The notes beneath the pieces are model-generated. The model was not told the origin of the DNA and did not search any database. It saw only the letters and a program-made list of their open reading frames with translations. A DNA stretch of 64,000 bases from Olivibacter sp036959255 (GTDB taxonomy: Bacteria > Bacteroidota > Bacteroidia > Sphingobacteriales > Sphingobacteriaceae). Position numbers and translations under genes: made by a program. The stretch spans positions 558,001 to 622,000 of the forward strand of contig NZ_JAWMTI010000001.1 of assembly GCF_036959255.1 (NCBI RefSeq). The letters are read 5' to 3'. Below, piece after piece: positions 25,471-34,503 of the stretch; positions within the stretch are counted from its first letter, which is position 1; every line of letters begins with the position of its first letter.

Positions 25471-27597
25471 TTACTGCTTAACAGTATCTGTCGCGCTATT
25501 ATCGTCTGAAGATTTACTCTTATCAAAGGTTCCCGAGTTATCACCCACACCTTCATGCATTAAACCTTCAGCAGCCTTGCGCTGATCAGAAGAACCTTCA
25601 TCTCCGTTAACAAATTCATCATAGGTGGTCCGATGATCGAAAGGTCTTTTACCTAATATTTCTTCCAAATCAGACTGGAACAGTATTTCCTTTTCCAACA
25701 GCTTTTCAGCCAAAGCCTTCAAACCATCTGATTTCTCGGTAAGCAATTGCCTGGTTTTATCATAAACATCACTTATCAATTTGCGGACTTCTTCATCAAT
25801 AAGTTCGGCCGTTTTTTCGGAATACGGTTTTTGAAACTGGGACTCTTGACCATCATTAAATGATACATTCCCCACTTTTCCGTTCATACCATACACAGCT
25901 ACCATTGCATAAGCCAACTTGGTAATACGCTCCAAATCGTTCTGTGCACCGGTAGAAATTTTGCCAAATGTAATATCTTCAGCAACCCTTCCGCCCATTG
26001 TCATGCACATACCATCGATCAGCTGTTCAGTAGTATATAAAAATTGCTCTTTTGGTAAATATTGCGCATAACCCAATGCCGCCACTCCTCTTGGAACAAT
26101 GGACACTTTTACTAGAGGATCGGCATGCTCTAAAAACCATCCAGCAATAGCATGTCCTGCCTCATGATAGGCAACAATACGTTTTTCCTCTGGTGAAATA
26201 ATCTTATTTTTCTTTTCCAATCCACCAATGACTCGGTCTATCGCGTCTTGGAAATCCTGCATATCAACAGATTCTTTATTTTTTCGCGCAGCTATAAGTG
26301 CAGCTTCATTGCACACATTCGCAATCTCAGCACCCGCAAAACCAGGCGTCTGTGCAGATAATTTCTTTGCTTCAACATCTGCCGCTAATTTAATTGGTTT
26401 TAAATGCACTTTAAATATTTGTTCCCTGCCAACCAAATCAGGTTTATCGATCGAAATCTGTCGATCAAAACGTCCAGGCCTTAATAAAGCAGAATCCAAT
26501 ACGTCCGGTCGGTTTGTAGCGGCTAATATGATGATACCGGAATCCGTCCCGAATCCATCCATCTCCACCAATAATTGATTCAGTGTATTTTCTCTTTCGT
26601 CATTTCCGCCAACAATATTATTTTTCCCGCGAGCACGTCCAATTGCATCGATCTCATCAATAAAAATAATGCAAGGTGCTTTATCTTTCGCTTGCTTGAA
26701 CAAGTCACGTACACGTGATGCACCAACTCCAACAAACATTTCTACGAAATCGGACCCTGACAGTGAAAAGAAAGGTACTTGAGCTTCCCCGGCAACTGCC
26801 TTAGCTAATAAGGTTTTTCCTGTACCGGGAGACCCGACTAATAATGCTCCTTTTGGAATCTTTCCCCCTAAATTGGTGTACTTTTTCGGGTTTCTCAGAA
26901 AATCTACGATTTCCATCACCTCTTGCTTCGCTTCTTCCAGTCCTGCAACATCGTTGAACGTGATATTAACCTGCGATTCTTTATCAAATAGCTGCGCTTT
27001 AGATTTACCAATATTGAAAATCTGACCGCCGGCACCTCCTGCGCCACCACCCATTCTGCGCATGATGAAAACCCAAAAAAGAATAACAAGTCCCAAAGGT
27101 AAGATGATAGAAAGCAACCAGCCGGTCCAAGGGCTATTTCGCTCTTCTAATGTCACATTTACCCGTTGATTTTCGGGAACACCTTGTTGCGCAGCATTTA
27201 ATTTACGCTCTAAGGCATCAAAAGAGCCGTCCTGAAAAAAATACTGCGGACCTGCATTACCTGTTGAGAGGTTAAGTCCGTTATTCTTTGGCCGTACATC
27301 TTTATATTTCTCTTGATTGAGTTTATCCTTTTTTATATAAACTTCCACCCCAATTAATTCGTTTCTCTTATAGGCTACTAACTTTTCTACATCGCCCTCT
27401 TTCAACATAGTAGACTCGAATCGCTGATAGGTGATTTCTTTCGCACTCTCTCCTGTGAAAACATATTGGAGCGCGATAAAACCCAATATCATGGCTATCC
27501 ATAACCACATGATATTGAATTTTGGAGGTTTGGGGCTGATTTTCTTTCCCGGAACTTTCTTTATTTTCCCAGGTTGATTTGACATATTATCTTTCAT
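25471..27597 (-). CDS. ftsH: ATP-dependent zinc metalloprotease FtsH
   Basis: This 708-aa inner-membrane AAA+ protease degrades misassembled membrane proteins and some cytoplasmic regulators. It has an N-terminal transmembrane helix, a periplasmic FtsH-extracellular domain and a second helix (about residues 163-180). The AAA domain follows, with Walker A GSPGTGKTLLAKAVAGEA, Walker B IIFIDEIDAIGR and SRH ATNRPDVLDSALLRPGRFDR. The zinc site is HEAGH in VAYHEAGHAIAGW. The low-complexity Asp/Ser-rich tail is common in Bacteroidota FtsH. It follows rsfS on the same strand. Confidence 0.97.
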   Translation of the reverse strand: MKDNMSNQPGKIKKVPGKKISPKPPKFNIMWLWIAMILGFIALQYVFTGESAKEITYQRFESTMLKEGDVEKLVAYKRNELIGVEVYIKKDKLNQEKYKDVRPKNNGLNLSTGNAGPQYFFQDGSFDALERKLNAAQQGVPENQRVNVTLEERNSPWTGWLLSIILPLGLVILFWVFIMRRMGGGAGGAGGQIFNIGKSKAQLFDKESQVNITFNDVAGLEEAKQEVMEIVDFLRNPKKYTNLGGKIPKGALLVGSPGTGKTLLAKAVAGEAQVPFFSLSGSDFVEMFVGVGASRVRDLFKQAKDKAPCIIFIDEIDAIGRARGKNNIVGGNDERENTLNQLLVEMDGFGTDSGIIILAATNRPDVLDSALLRPGRFDRQISIDKPDLVGREQIFKVHLKPIKLAADVEAKKLSAQTPGFAGAEIANVCNEAALIAARKNKESVDMQDFQDAIDRVIGGLEKKNKIISPEEKRIVAYHEAGHAIAGWFLEHADPLVKVSIVPRGVAALGYAQYLPKEQFLYTTEQLIDGMCMTMGGRVAEDITFGKISTGAQNDLERITKLAYAMVAVYGMNGKVGNVSFNDGQESQFQKPYSEKTAELIDEEVRKLISDVYDKTRQLLTEKSDGLKALAEKLLEKEILFQSDLEEILGKRPFDHRTTYDEFVNGDEGSSDQRKAAEGLMHEGVGDNSGTFDKSKSSDDNSATDTVKQ

Positions 27598-27635
27598 AAA
27601 TTGTTTATCCTCTTTGTTTATTTAGCTTGGGGAAT

Positions 27636-28010
27636 CTATGCACTTTGGAAATACTTCATCTCTGCATCGCCCCATAAATCTTCTATCGCATAAAATTGCC
27701 TTTTATCCGTCTTGAAGATATGTACAACAACGTCTATGTAATCTAGCAGAATCCATTCAGCATGATCGAGCCCTTCTTTTCGCCAAGGATCTTGCTTAAC
27801 TGCTTTATACACTTCCTCTTCCACACTTTTCGCTATCGCCCGCACTTGGGTTGTCGATTCGGCATGACATACTACAAAATAATCAGAAACCGAACTATGA
27901 ATATTTTGGAGGTCTAATCTAACTATTTCGTTACCTTTCTTCTCTTGGATACCATGTATAATAATTTCCGAGAGATGAGTGGATTCTTTAACCTTTTTAC
28001 CTTTTACCAT
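27636..28010 (-). CDS. rsfS: Ribosome silencing factor RsfS
   Basis: The 124-aa protein binds uL14 on the large ribosomal subunit and blocks subunit joining under starvation. Core RsfS motifs are present: LDLQNIHSSVSDYFVVCHAES, VRAIAKSVEEEV and the signature W(I/V)LLDYIDVVVHIF. It lies upstream of ftsH (38-bp gap) and is divergent from birA with only 15 bp between the predicted starts. This rsfS-ftsH order with divergent birA looks like a conserved Bacteroidota arrangement. Confidence 0.93.
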   Translation of the reverse strand: MVKGKKVKESTHLSEIIIHGIQEKKGNEIVRLDLQNIHSSVSDYFVVCHAESTTQVRAIAKSVEEEVYKAVKQDPWRKEGLDHAEWILLDYIDVVVHIFKTDKRQFYAIEDLWGDAEMKYFQSA

Positions 28011-28025
28011 TAAAAAATTTTAGTT

Positions 28026-28823
28026 TTGAACAGTTTTTCATTTAATGCCACAAAGACTTTGCAAAGTAACACTTTTTTGGGACTTATTGTTGGAGAAAAT
28101 ATTATTACTCTTCAACAGGTAAGCTCAACTAATGATTATCTAAAATCTAATCTGTCAAATTCTAAGCCATATACTGAAGGAACTGTAATAATGGCAGTAG
28201 AACAATATGCGGGAAAGGGACAAGCAGGCAATGTTTGGAAGAGTGAGCCCGGCAAAAATCTAATCTGCAGTATTCTTTTGAACCCAACTTTTCTCTTACC
28301 AAAGGATCAGTTTGAATTGAACATTGCCGTCAGTTTGGCTATAATCGATACTTTAGAACCGATATTGGGTAAAAACCTCCGTATAAAATGGCCCAACGAT
28401 ATCTATTATTTGGATAAAAAGATTGGTGGAATTCTTATTGAAAATATACTTCGAGGAATAAGCTGGAAACATGCTATTATTGGCATAGGTCTTAATATCA
28501 ACCAAACTGACTTTGGCGACTACCAGGCAAAAAGTGTCTCTCTTAAACAACTCCTGAATCGGGAGTTTGAGGTAAAAACTTTGCTCCAAACGCTTTGCTT
28601 TCATTTAAGTATTGAGTACCAAAAACTTAAAGGCAGACAAGCTGCACAACAAAAGAAGCGATACAAAGGCTTTCTTTATCGATTAGGACAACCGGCAAAC
28701 TTCCTCATTGCTGGACAATGCAAAAACGGCACAATCCTTGACGTTAGTAAGGAAGGGAAACTTATAGTGGATTTTGACGGCAAATTGACAGAGTACGCAA
28801 TCAAAGAAATCGCTTTCATTTGA
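28026..28823 (+). CDS. birA: Biotin--[acetyl-CoA-carboxylase] ligase
   Basis: This 265-aa biotin protein ligase attaches biotin to the carboxylase carrier protein. It lacks the N-terminal DNA-binding domain of E. coli BirA. Motifs are VSSTNDYLK, EQYAGKGQAGNVWKSEPGKN (biotinyl-AMP loop), LRIKWPNDIYYLDKKIGGIL and GIGLNINQ. There is no ATG start: the frame opens with TTG at 28026, and another TTG at 28059 (giving MQSNTFLG) fits the usual family N-terminus at least as well. The C-terminal SH3-like domain is present. Confidence 0.9.
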   Translation: MNSFSFNATKTLQSNTFLGLIVGENIITLQQVSSTNDYLKSNLSNSKPYTEGTVIMAVEQYAGKGQAGNVWKSEPGKNLICSILLNPTFLLPKDQFELNIAVSLAIIDTLEPILGKNLRIKWPNDIYYLDKKIGGILIENILRGISWKHAIIGIGLNINQTDFGDYQAKSVSLKQLLNREFEVKTLLQTLCFHLSIEYQKLKGRQAAQQKKRYKGFLYRLGQPANFLIAGQCKNGTILDVSKEGKLIVDFDGKLTEYAIKEIAFI

Positions 28824-28897
28824 CGTTTCCTGCCAACTATACAGAAGTAGTACGGTAAAAACTGACTAAAGTACCGATCGGGACAAGTGCCGGTACA

Positions 28898-28928
28898 TTG
28901 CATAATCCCCTCCTTTTCTATATGTTTG
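28898..28928 (+). promoter_or_regulatory. Promoter of the dsbD operon
   Basis: TTG (28898-28900), a 20-nt spacer and TATGTTTG (28921-28928) match the Bacteroidota -33/-7 architecture. It would start transcription near 28934, about 90 nt upstream of the DsbD N-domain gene. Confidence 0.65.
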
Positions 28929-29025
28929 CACCGTCCTTAGTCTCGTATTTTTAACTAAGGCCAAAATTCACACAAACGTTTAAACCTTATTTGACTGTCA
29001 GCGTCAAAAAACAAATTGTATTAAA

Positions 29026-29475
29026 ATGAAAAAATTCAGTGCATTTTTAGTTCTCTTGATTTTCAGCACCTTGGCTGTTTCTGCACAGATTAAAACCCCA
29101 GTTAAATGGGCCTATGCCGCCAAAAAGATCAATAATAATGAAGCTGTACTTCTAATAAAAGCCACCATTGAGAAAGGTTGGCATATTTACTCACAGAACA
29201 TTAAGCCGGGAGGCCCTGTACCTACCAGTTTAACCTTCACAAAATCAACCGATTACACCCCCCTTGGCAAAACTACGGAACCGAAAGGGATAAGTCACTT
29301 CGAAAAGGTATTTGACATGGACGTTGTGTATTTTGAAAATGAAGTTGTTTTCCAACAAAAAATCAAACTGAATAAAGCAACAACAGCTGTTAAAGGTACC
29401 ATTGAGTTTATGGTCTGTAACGATAAGGAGTGTTTGCCGCCTGATGAGGTAAATTTCAATATTCCAATAAAATAA
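29026..29475 (+). CDS. Periplasmic DsbD N-terminal (alpha) domain protein
   Basis: This is a 149-aa exported protein with a signal peptide ending near VSAQ. The immunoglobulin-like DsbD-alpha fold is indicated by WHIYSQNIKPGGPVPTSLTF and by the Cys pair in VCNDKECLPP. In E. coli this domain is part of DsbD and passes electrons from the membrane domain to periplasmic partners. Here it is a separate gene, followed by a terminator hairpin and then the gene for the membrane and thioredoxin parts of DsbD. Confidence 0.88.
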   Translation: MKKFSAFLVLLIFSTLAVSAQIKTPVKWAYAAKKINNNEAVLLIKATIEKGWHIYSQNIKPGGPVPTSLTFTKSTDYTPLGKTTEPKGISHFEKVFDMDVVYFENEVVFQQKIKLNKATTAVKGTIEFMVCNDKECLPPDEVNFNIPIK

Positions 29476-29506
29476 GCAAAAACGGCGCAAGCCGTTTTTG
29501 CTTATT
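29471..29506 (+). terminator. Terminator after the DsbD N-domain gene
   Basis: A 16-bp perfect stem (starting aataagcaaaaacggc) with a GCAA tetraloop overlaps the end of the gene and finishes in a T-rich arm. It probably makes the small periplasmic protein more abundant than the membrane partner downstream. Confidence 0.85.
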
Positions 29507-29605
29507 TCATCTAACCTATACCGCACTTTATTTACAATAAGGAGACCTGAAAATTGACTCCCTGTCAGGAATAATTACTAATTTCACGCCTTCAAACAAA
29601 AACTG

Positions 29606-31276
29606 ATGTATAGAAAATTCATTATAATTACATTAGCAAGCATTTTTCTCAGCTTTTTCGTAAACGAAGCTTCTGCGCTTACGTTACAAACAGATTCCAT
29701 CTCTTTGGATGGTATAGAATTTACAGATATAACGGAAGATACCACAGTAGCAGATACGGTCCAGTCAACTGGACCGACAAAGGATTTATCTGCTCAACAG
29801 GAAGTTGCTGCCAACACAGAGCGAAGCGTTTCACTCTGGCAAATATTCATTAATGGACTACTCTTCGGCTTTGCTGCTATTTTAATGCCCTGTATATTTC
29901 CCATGCTTCCTTTAACCGTTAGTTTTTTTACAAAAAGGGCCGGTTCTAAATCAAGAGCGATTGGACAAGCCATCTTATATGGCTTATCTATTATCGTTAT
30001 TTATGTCGGATTGGGGATGCTCGTTACTATCTTTTTTGGATCGGACGCGCTAAACGCACTATCCACTAATGGTATTTTTAATTTCTTATTTTTCTTGTTG
30101 TTAGTGGTTTTTGCCGCCTCTTTTTTGGGTGCTTTTGAAATCACACTGCCCAGTTCATTTGTCAACAAAGTAGACGCGAAATCGGATCAAGGAGGTCTTC
30201 TAGGCATTTTTTTTATGGCTTTTAGCCTTGCCTTGGTTTCCTTCTCCTGCACAGGGCCCTTAATCGGCACTTTATTAGTCGATGCAGCCTCTAAAGGCGA
30301 GCGTCTGGGGCCTGCCATTGGTATGTTTGGTTTTTCCCTAGCCCTGGCCATTCCCTTTGCTGTCTTCGCTTTATTCCCTTCCTTACTGAAGTCCTTGCCG
30401 AAGTCGGGTGGCTGGCTAAATAGTGTGAAGGTCGTATTAGGGTTCCTCGAATTAGCTTTTGCACTAAAATTTCTATCGAATGTAGATTTGGCATACCATT
30501 GGAATTGGTTGGATAGGGAAGTATTTTTAGCCCTCTGGATTGTTATATTTGGTTTAATGGGATTGTACCTTCTAGGAAAAATCCGATTTGCACACGATAG
30601 TGAAGTGCAACATTTATCCGTTTTACGCACATTTTTTGCAATCGTAGTCCTATCTTTTGTCATATACCTTATCCCGGGTATGTGGGGAGCCCCACTTAAG
30701 TCTGTCAGTGCATTTCTGCCCCCTAGCGCCACCCAGGATTTTGACTTAAGCGCCGGCATATCGGTGCCACCCCCTACTTCTGCAACGAATGCTGGACCTA
30801 AGAAGTATGCGGAGATTTTTCATGAGCGTGGAACGCCAAAAGGTTTTGACCCTTATTACGATTATGAACAAGCCCTGGAGGTTTCCAAACAAACCAATAA
30901 ACCCGTTTTAATTGATTTCACGGGGTGGAACTGTGTGAACTGCCGCAAAATGGAAGCAAATGTTTGGACAGATCCTCGTGTGAAAGCCTTGCTAAACAAT
31001 GAGTTTATTATGGCTGAATTATTTGTTGACGATAAAACCAGTCTGCCTCAAGACGAGCAATACATATCTACTTACAGCAAGAAAAAGATCAATACGATCG
31101 GAAAAAAATGGAGCGATTTCCAGGCATCCAAATTCAATAGCAACTCACAACCGTTGTATGTTATTGTAGATAGTGACGGTGATGTCTTGGTTCCTCCTCA
31201 AGGAGCGAATTATGATCCACAAAATTATATCGAATTTCTTGAATCGGGGATCAAGGCTTATAAAGAGCGTCCATAG
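29606..31276 (+). CDS. dsbD: Thiol:disulfide interchange protein DsbD (membrane plus thioredoxin domains)
   Basis: This 556-aa protein has a signal peptide, a linker, about eight transmembrane helices (residues ~80-375) and a C-terminal thioredoxin-like domain. All three expected redox sites are visible: the membrane cysteines in LMPCIFPMLPLTVSFF and SFSCTGPLIG, and the CXXC in TGWNCVNCRKME. It moves reducing equivalents from cytoplasmic thioredoxin to the periplasm for cytochrome c maturation and disulfide repair. The N-terminal DsbD domain is supplied by the preceding gene. Confidence 0.9.
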   Translation: MYRKFIIITLASIFLSFFVNEASALTLQTDSISLDGIEFTDITEDTTVADTVQSTGPTKDLSAQQEVAANTERSVSLWQIFINGLLFGFAAILMPCIFPMLPLTVSFFTKRAGSKSRAIGQAILYGLSIIVIYVGLGMLVTIFFGSDALNALSTNGIFNFLFFLLLVVFAASFLGAFEITLPSSFVNKVDAKSDQGGLLGIFFMAFSLALVSFSCTGPLIGTLLVDAASKGERLGPAIGMFGFSLALAIPFAVFALFPSLLKSLPKSGGWLNSVKVVLGFLELAFALKFLSNVDLAYHWNWLDREVFLALWIVIFGLMGLYLLGKIRFAHDSEVQHLSVLRTFFAIVVLSFVIYLIPGMWGAPLKSVSAFLPPSATQDFDLSAGISVPPPTSATNAGPKKYAEIFHERGTPKGFDPYYDYEQALEVSKQTNKPVLIDFTGWNCVNCRKMEANVWTDPRVKALLNNEFIMAELFVDDKTSLPQDEQYISTYSKKKINTIGKKWSDFQASKFNSNSQPLYVIVDSDGDVLVPPQGANYDPQNYIEFLESGIKAYKERP

Positions 31277-31312
31277 TGTCCGTAATAATCAAATTAGCTA
31301 TACATTTACAAT

Positions 31313-32287
31313 ATGAGCACAATCAAAAATATTGCAGTATTTACTTCAGGTGGGGATTCCCCGGGTATGAACGCCGCCATACGCGCAGTTGTGCGGACGG
31401 GCTTACATTATAACCTGAATGTATTCGGTATTCAACGGGGCTACGATGGGATGGTAAATGGAGATATCTTTCCGATGGATGCTAAATCTGTAGCCAATAT
31501 CATTCAACGCGGCGGAACTATTTTAAAGACAGCGCGTAGTAAAGAATTCAGAACAGTCGAAGGACGTCTACGTGCTTATGAACAAATTAGACAATTCGAA
31601 ATTGATGGATTAGTGGCTATAGGCGGAGACGGAACCTTTACAGGAGCCGCAAAATTCATTGAAGAACATGACATTCCGGTAATGGGACTTCCCGGCACTA
31701 TCGATAATGATTTAGCCGGGACTGATTTTACCATTGGTTATGATACGGCTATCAATACCGTTATCAGTGCTGTTGATAAAATCAGGGATACTGCGGAATC
31801 TCATGATCGCCTATTTATCATCGAAGTAATGGGGCGCGATTCAGGCCTTATTGCACTCCGGAGTGGAATAGGAACGGGAGCGGAAGCGATTTTAATTCCC
31901 GAAAGCGCAACAGATTCAACCGCTTTACTGGAAAAATTAGCACATGGCAGAAGAGATAAATCTTCAAAAATCGTATTAGTCGCGGAAGGTGATGTGGAAG
32001 GCGGAGCATTCGTTATTGCTGAGCTGGTAAAGAAACATTTCCCAAATTATGATACTAGAGTTTCTATTTTAGGTCACATCCAACGTGGAGGGAGTCCCAC
32101 TTGTATGGATCGCGTACTGGCAAGCCGTCTAGGTGTTGCAGCGGTTGAAGCCCTACTAGCGGGGCGTAGAGGAGAAATGGCGGGAGTTATCAATGGCGAC
32201 ATCGCTTTTACACCATTTAGCAAAGCCATCAAACATATAGACTCGCTCACGCCTAGTCTTCTTAAAATTGTGGATATCTTATCCTAG
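31313..32287 (+). CDS. pfkA: ATP-dependent 6-phosphofructokinase
   Basis: This glycolytic enzyme of 324 aa phosphorylates fructose-6-phosphate. Motifs are FTSGGDSPGMNAAIRA at the ATP site, GGDGTFTGA, LPGTIDNDLAGTDFTIGYDTA with the catalytic Asp, MGRDSG and GHIQRGGSPTC. The Gly in the GGDGT motif is the pattern of ATP-dependent forms rather than PPi-dependent ones. Length is standard for bacterial PfkA. Confidence 0.95.
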   Translation: MSTIKNIAVFTSGGDSPGMNAAIRAVVRTGLHYNLNVFGIQRGYDGMVNGDIFPMDAKSVANIIQRGGTILKTARSKEFRTVEGRLRAYEQIRQFEIDGLVAIGGDGTFTGAAKFIEEHDIPVMGLPGTIDNDLAGTDFTIGYDTAINTVISAVDKIRDTAESHDRLFIIEVMGRDSGLIALRSGIGTGAEAILIPESATDSTALLEKLAHGRRDKSSKIVLVAEGDVEGGAFVIAELVKKHFPNYDTRVSILGHIQRGGSPTCMDRVLASRLGVAAVEALLAGRRGEMAGVINGDIAFTPFSKAIKHIDSLTPSLLKIVDILS

Positions 32288-32399
32288 TTTATTTGTAAAA
32301 TGATTTGAAGAGAGATGCTTGATTGGTAGTCGAGCACTCTTTGCAATGGAAACGGACTTTAGCGGAACCGAAGCAAAAATATTAGATAAAACCTGGTTT

Positions 32400-33311
32400 A
32401 TGGAGTGTGATTTCAGATTAAAAGTGTTTTTCACCGCTGCTACACAATTGAATTTTACAAAAACAGCTTCGGAACTTTTTATATCGCAACCTGCTGTAAG
32501 CAAAAATATTCAGGAACTAGAGCAGCAAGTTGGATTATCCCTTTTCGAACGGAGCGGTAATAAACTCAAGCTGACTGCGGCGGGCTCCATTCTCTACAAA
32601 CATGCCCGCCTTATTATCGAACAATACAATAAAGCAACTTACGAAATCGATACATTAAAGGGCGAGACATCCGGAAAATTAAAATTAGGAGCTAGCACCA
32701 CTATTTCTCACTATATCATTCCTTTTATACTAGCGAACTTTCACCGCAATTACGATGGTATCCATATTGAGGTGGCTCATGGCAATACGCAGCAAGTAGA
32801 AGACTGGTTGGATGACAAAACCATTGACCTTGGAATTATCGAGGGCTTAACGCAGAATAAATCCATGAAATACACCCCGCTATTTAAGGATGAAATTGTT
32901 TTGGTTACACGTACCGAAAATCCACTTGCTTTGAAAGCAATATGTTCATTTCAGGACTTACGAGCGCTTGATTTCATTATGCGTGAGAATGGATCCGGGA
33001 CAAACGACGTTATCGCCAAACATTTAAAAGGAAAGGGACTGGATCTACAGGAGTTACAGATAAACGTTAATTTAGCGAGTACGGAAAGTATTAAGCAATT
33101 TCTCTTCCATAGCAATAGTTTTGCTTTTCTTTCTATACATGCCATCACACGGGAGCTACAGGAAAAACGTCTCAAGGTTGTTGAAATAGAAAACTTTACC
33201 ATCGAACGCAGTTTTTTCTTCATTCATCCTCACGGGCCCCTATCTGGTCTTCCTGAATTATTTATGCGGTTTGCTAAGCGGCAGGAGCAATTTTTTATCC
33301 ATGCTACCTAA
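32400..33311 (+). CDS. LysR-family transcriptional regulator
   Basis: ATG 32400 was chosen because the winged helix-turn-helix starts a few residues later (FRLKVFFTAATQLNFTKTASELFISQPAVSKNIQELE). A longer frame from a TTG at 32319 adds unrelated residues. The 303-aa protein has a C-terminal periplasmic-binding-type effector domain. The CbbR/CysB-like layout (KLKLGASTTISHYIIP) suggests an activator responding to a small molecule. No divergent target gene is adjacent, so the regulon is unknown. Confidence 0.88.
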   Translation: MECDFRLKVFFTAATQLNFTKTASELFISQPAVSKNIQELEQQVGLSLFERSGNKLKLTAAGSILYKHARLIIEQYNKATYEIDTLKGETSGKLKLGASTTISHYIIPFILANFHRNYDGIHIEVAHGNTQQVEDWLDDKTIDLGIIEGLTQNKSMKYTPLFKDEIVLVTRTENPLALKAICSFQDLRALDFIMRENGSGTNDVIAKHLKGKGLDLQELQINVNLASTESIKQFLFHSNSFAFLSIHAITRELQEKRLKVVEIENFTIERSFFFIHPHGPLSGLPELFMRFAKRQEQFFIHAT

Positions 33312-33315
33312 TAAT

Positions 33316-33356
33316 AAAAAAGAGTTGTAGCTTTTGAAAAGCTACAACTCTTTTTT
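33316..33356. terminator. Bidirectional terminator between the LysR gene and the convergent Spy-like gene
   Basis: An inverted repeat with core GAGTTGTAGCTTTT and its complement, flanked by A6 on the left and T6 on the right, sits between two convergent genes and would terminate both. Confidence 0.9.
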
Positions 33357-33364
33357 ACAATTAC

Positions 33365-33760
33365 TTAGGCATTCCTACCGCCTCTTCGTCCACCCATCCG
33401 ATTCTGCCTTTCTTTCAGCAAAGTATCATACTTTTTCACCTGTTCGTCGTTTAAAACCCCTTTTATCTTTTGCTGAGATTTTTCTCTTAGGGTGCGCATT
33501 TTTTCGAAGCTTGCTCTTCTATTGCTTTCATCTCTGCCCGATTGAAATAGCGTTTGCTGCTCTTTGGCCTCCGCCAGCGAAAACTGATAAATCGAGTCTT
33601 TTTGTGTCTGGTTCAACTGGAGCTCTTTGTCAAGCATTTCCACTGTCCTTTTCGCACGCTCATCAGGATTTAATCGCATACCACCATTTCGTGGTTGCTG
33701 CGCTTTTGCTAAACCTATTATTAGTAAAAAGGCGCCTAGAACTAACCATTTTTTATCCAT
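33365..33760 (-). CDS. Small periplasmic Spy/CpxP-like protein
   Basis: The 131-aa protein has a signal peptide (hydrophobic, ending near AKAQQ). The mature region is helical and charged, with a repeated LTXXQ-type pattern: LQLNQTQKDSIYQ and VLNDEQVKKYDTLL. This is the pattern of Spy/CpxP-like periplasmic chaperones. The C-terminus is Arg/Gly rich (MGGRRGGRNA). Such small proteins are common in Bacteroidota, and function beyond periplasmic stress is unproven. Confidence 0.7.
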   Translation of the reverse strand: MDKKWLVLGAFLLIIGLAKAQQPRNGGMRLNPDERAKRTVEMLDKELQLNQTQKDSIYQFSLAEAKEQQTLFQSGRDESNRRASFEKMRTLREKSQQKIKGVLNDEQVKKYDTLLKERQNRMGGRRGGRNA

Positions 33761-33818
33761 AATCATTTCATTATAATAAACTTAGATAAAAAATAGACGA
33801 AAGGTTTAACAAGATAAA

Positions 33819-34490
33819 TTATTTTATTTGCGTGCTGCTAGTTTTTAACTTCTTTTTAAAAACCTTTTCAAATTTTTCCAATTTTGGAGCTATTACAAAT
33901 TGACAGTAGCCCTCACTTCGATTTAAATTAAAATAATTTTGATGATAATCTTCTGCTATATAGAAAGCACTATACGGTTCTATTTGCGTGACAATCGGCT
34001 TATTGTATGCATGCTCTTCATTCAATCTTTTCACATAGTACAGCGCCTTCTCCTTCTGCTGTGAATTATGAAAAAAGATGGCGGATCGATATTGTGTTCC
34101 CACATCATTCCCCTGCCTATTTAGCTGCGTAGGGTCATGTGCTACAAAAAAAGCTTCGATCAGCTCATCAAAGCTTATCATTTTCGGATCGAAAATGATA
34201 TTGACCGCCTCTGCATGCCCAGTGTTACCTGTACATACTTCTTTATAAGTCGGATTTTCAACATGGCCCCCCGTATAACCTGAAATAACCGTATCAACCC
34301 CCTTAAGTTGTTGAAACTGTGCCTCAACACACCAAAAACAACCTGCCGCAAAGGTTGCTGTATCCAAAAGGTTAACAGTTGATTGAAAGCCTGTTTCCAG
34401 ATTCTTTTTTTCCTCTTTTTGATACCCACCAGCGCAGGAAATATAGGTATTCACCATGATAACGCTAAGGATCATTGCTATTTTTTTCAT
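33819..34490 (-). CDS. msrA: Peptide methionine-S-sulfoxide reductase, lipoprotein form
   Basis: MsrA repairs S-methionine sulfoxide in proteins. The catalytic motif GCFWC (Cys51) follows TATFAAG, and the EVCTGNTGHAEAVNI and HDPTQLNRQGNDVGTQYRS motifs are intact. The N-terminus carries a lipoprotein signal with Cys19 in NTYISC, so the enzyme is exported and probably anchored in the envelope. The 223 aa include about 40 residues of signal and linker. It lies 13 bp after the quinone oxidoreductase gene, likely one operon. Confidence 0.92.
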   Translation of the reverse strand: MKKIAMILSVIMVNTYISCAGGYQKEEKKNLETGFQSTVNLLDTATFAAGCFWCVEAQFQQLKGVDTVISGYTGGHVENPTYKEVCTGNTGHAEAVNIIFDPKMISFDELIEAFFVAHDPTQLNRQGNDVGTQYRSAIFFHNSQQKEKALYYVKRLNEEHAYNKPIVTQIEPYSAFYIAEDYHQNYFNLNRSEGYCQFVIAPKLEKFEKVFKKKLKTSSTQIK

Positions 34491-34503
34491 TGTTTCATTT
34501 CAA

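Noticed and set aside
29471..29506. The hairpin after the DsbD N-domain gene as a CRISPR-like or riboswitch element.
   Set aside because: It is a simple palindrome with a GCAA loop and T-rich arm, fully explained as a terminator.
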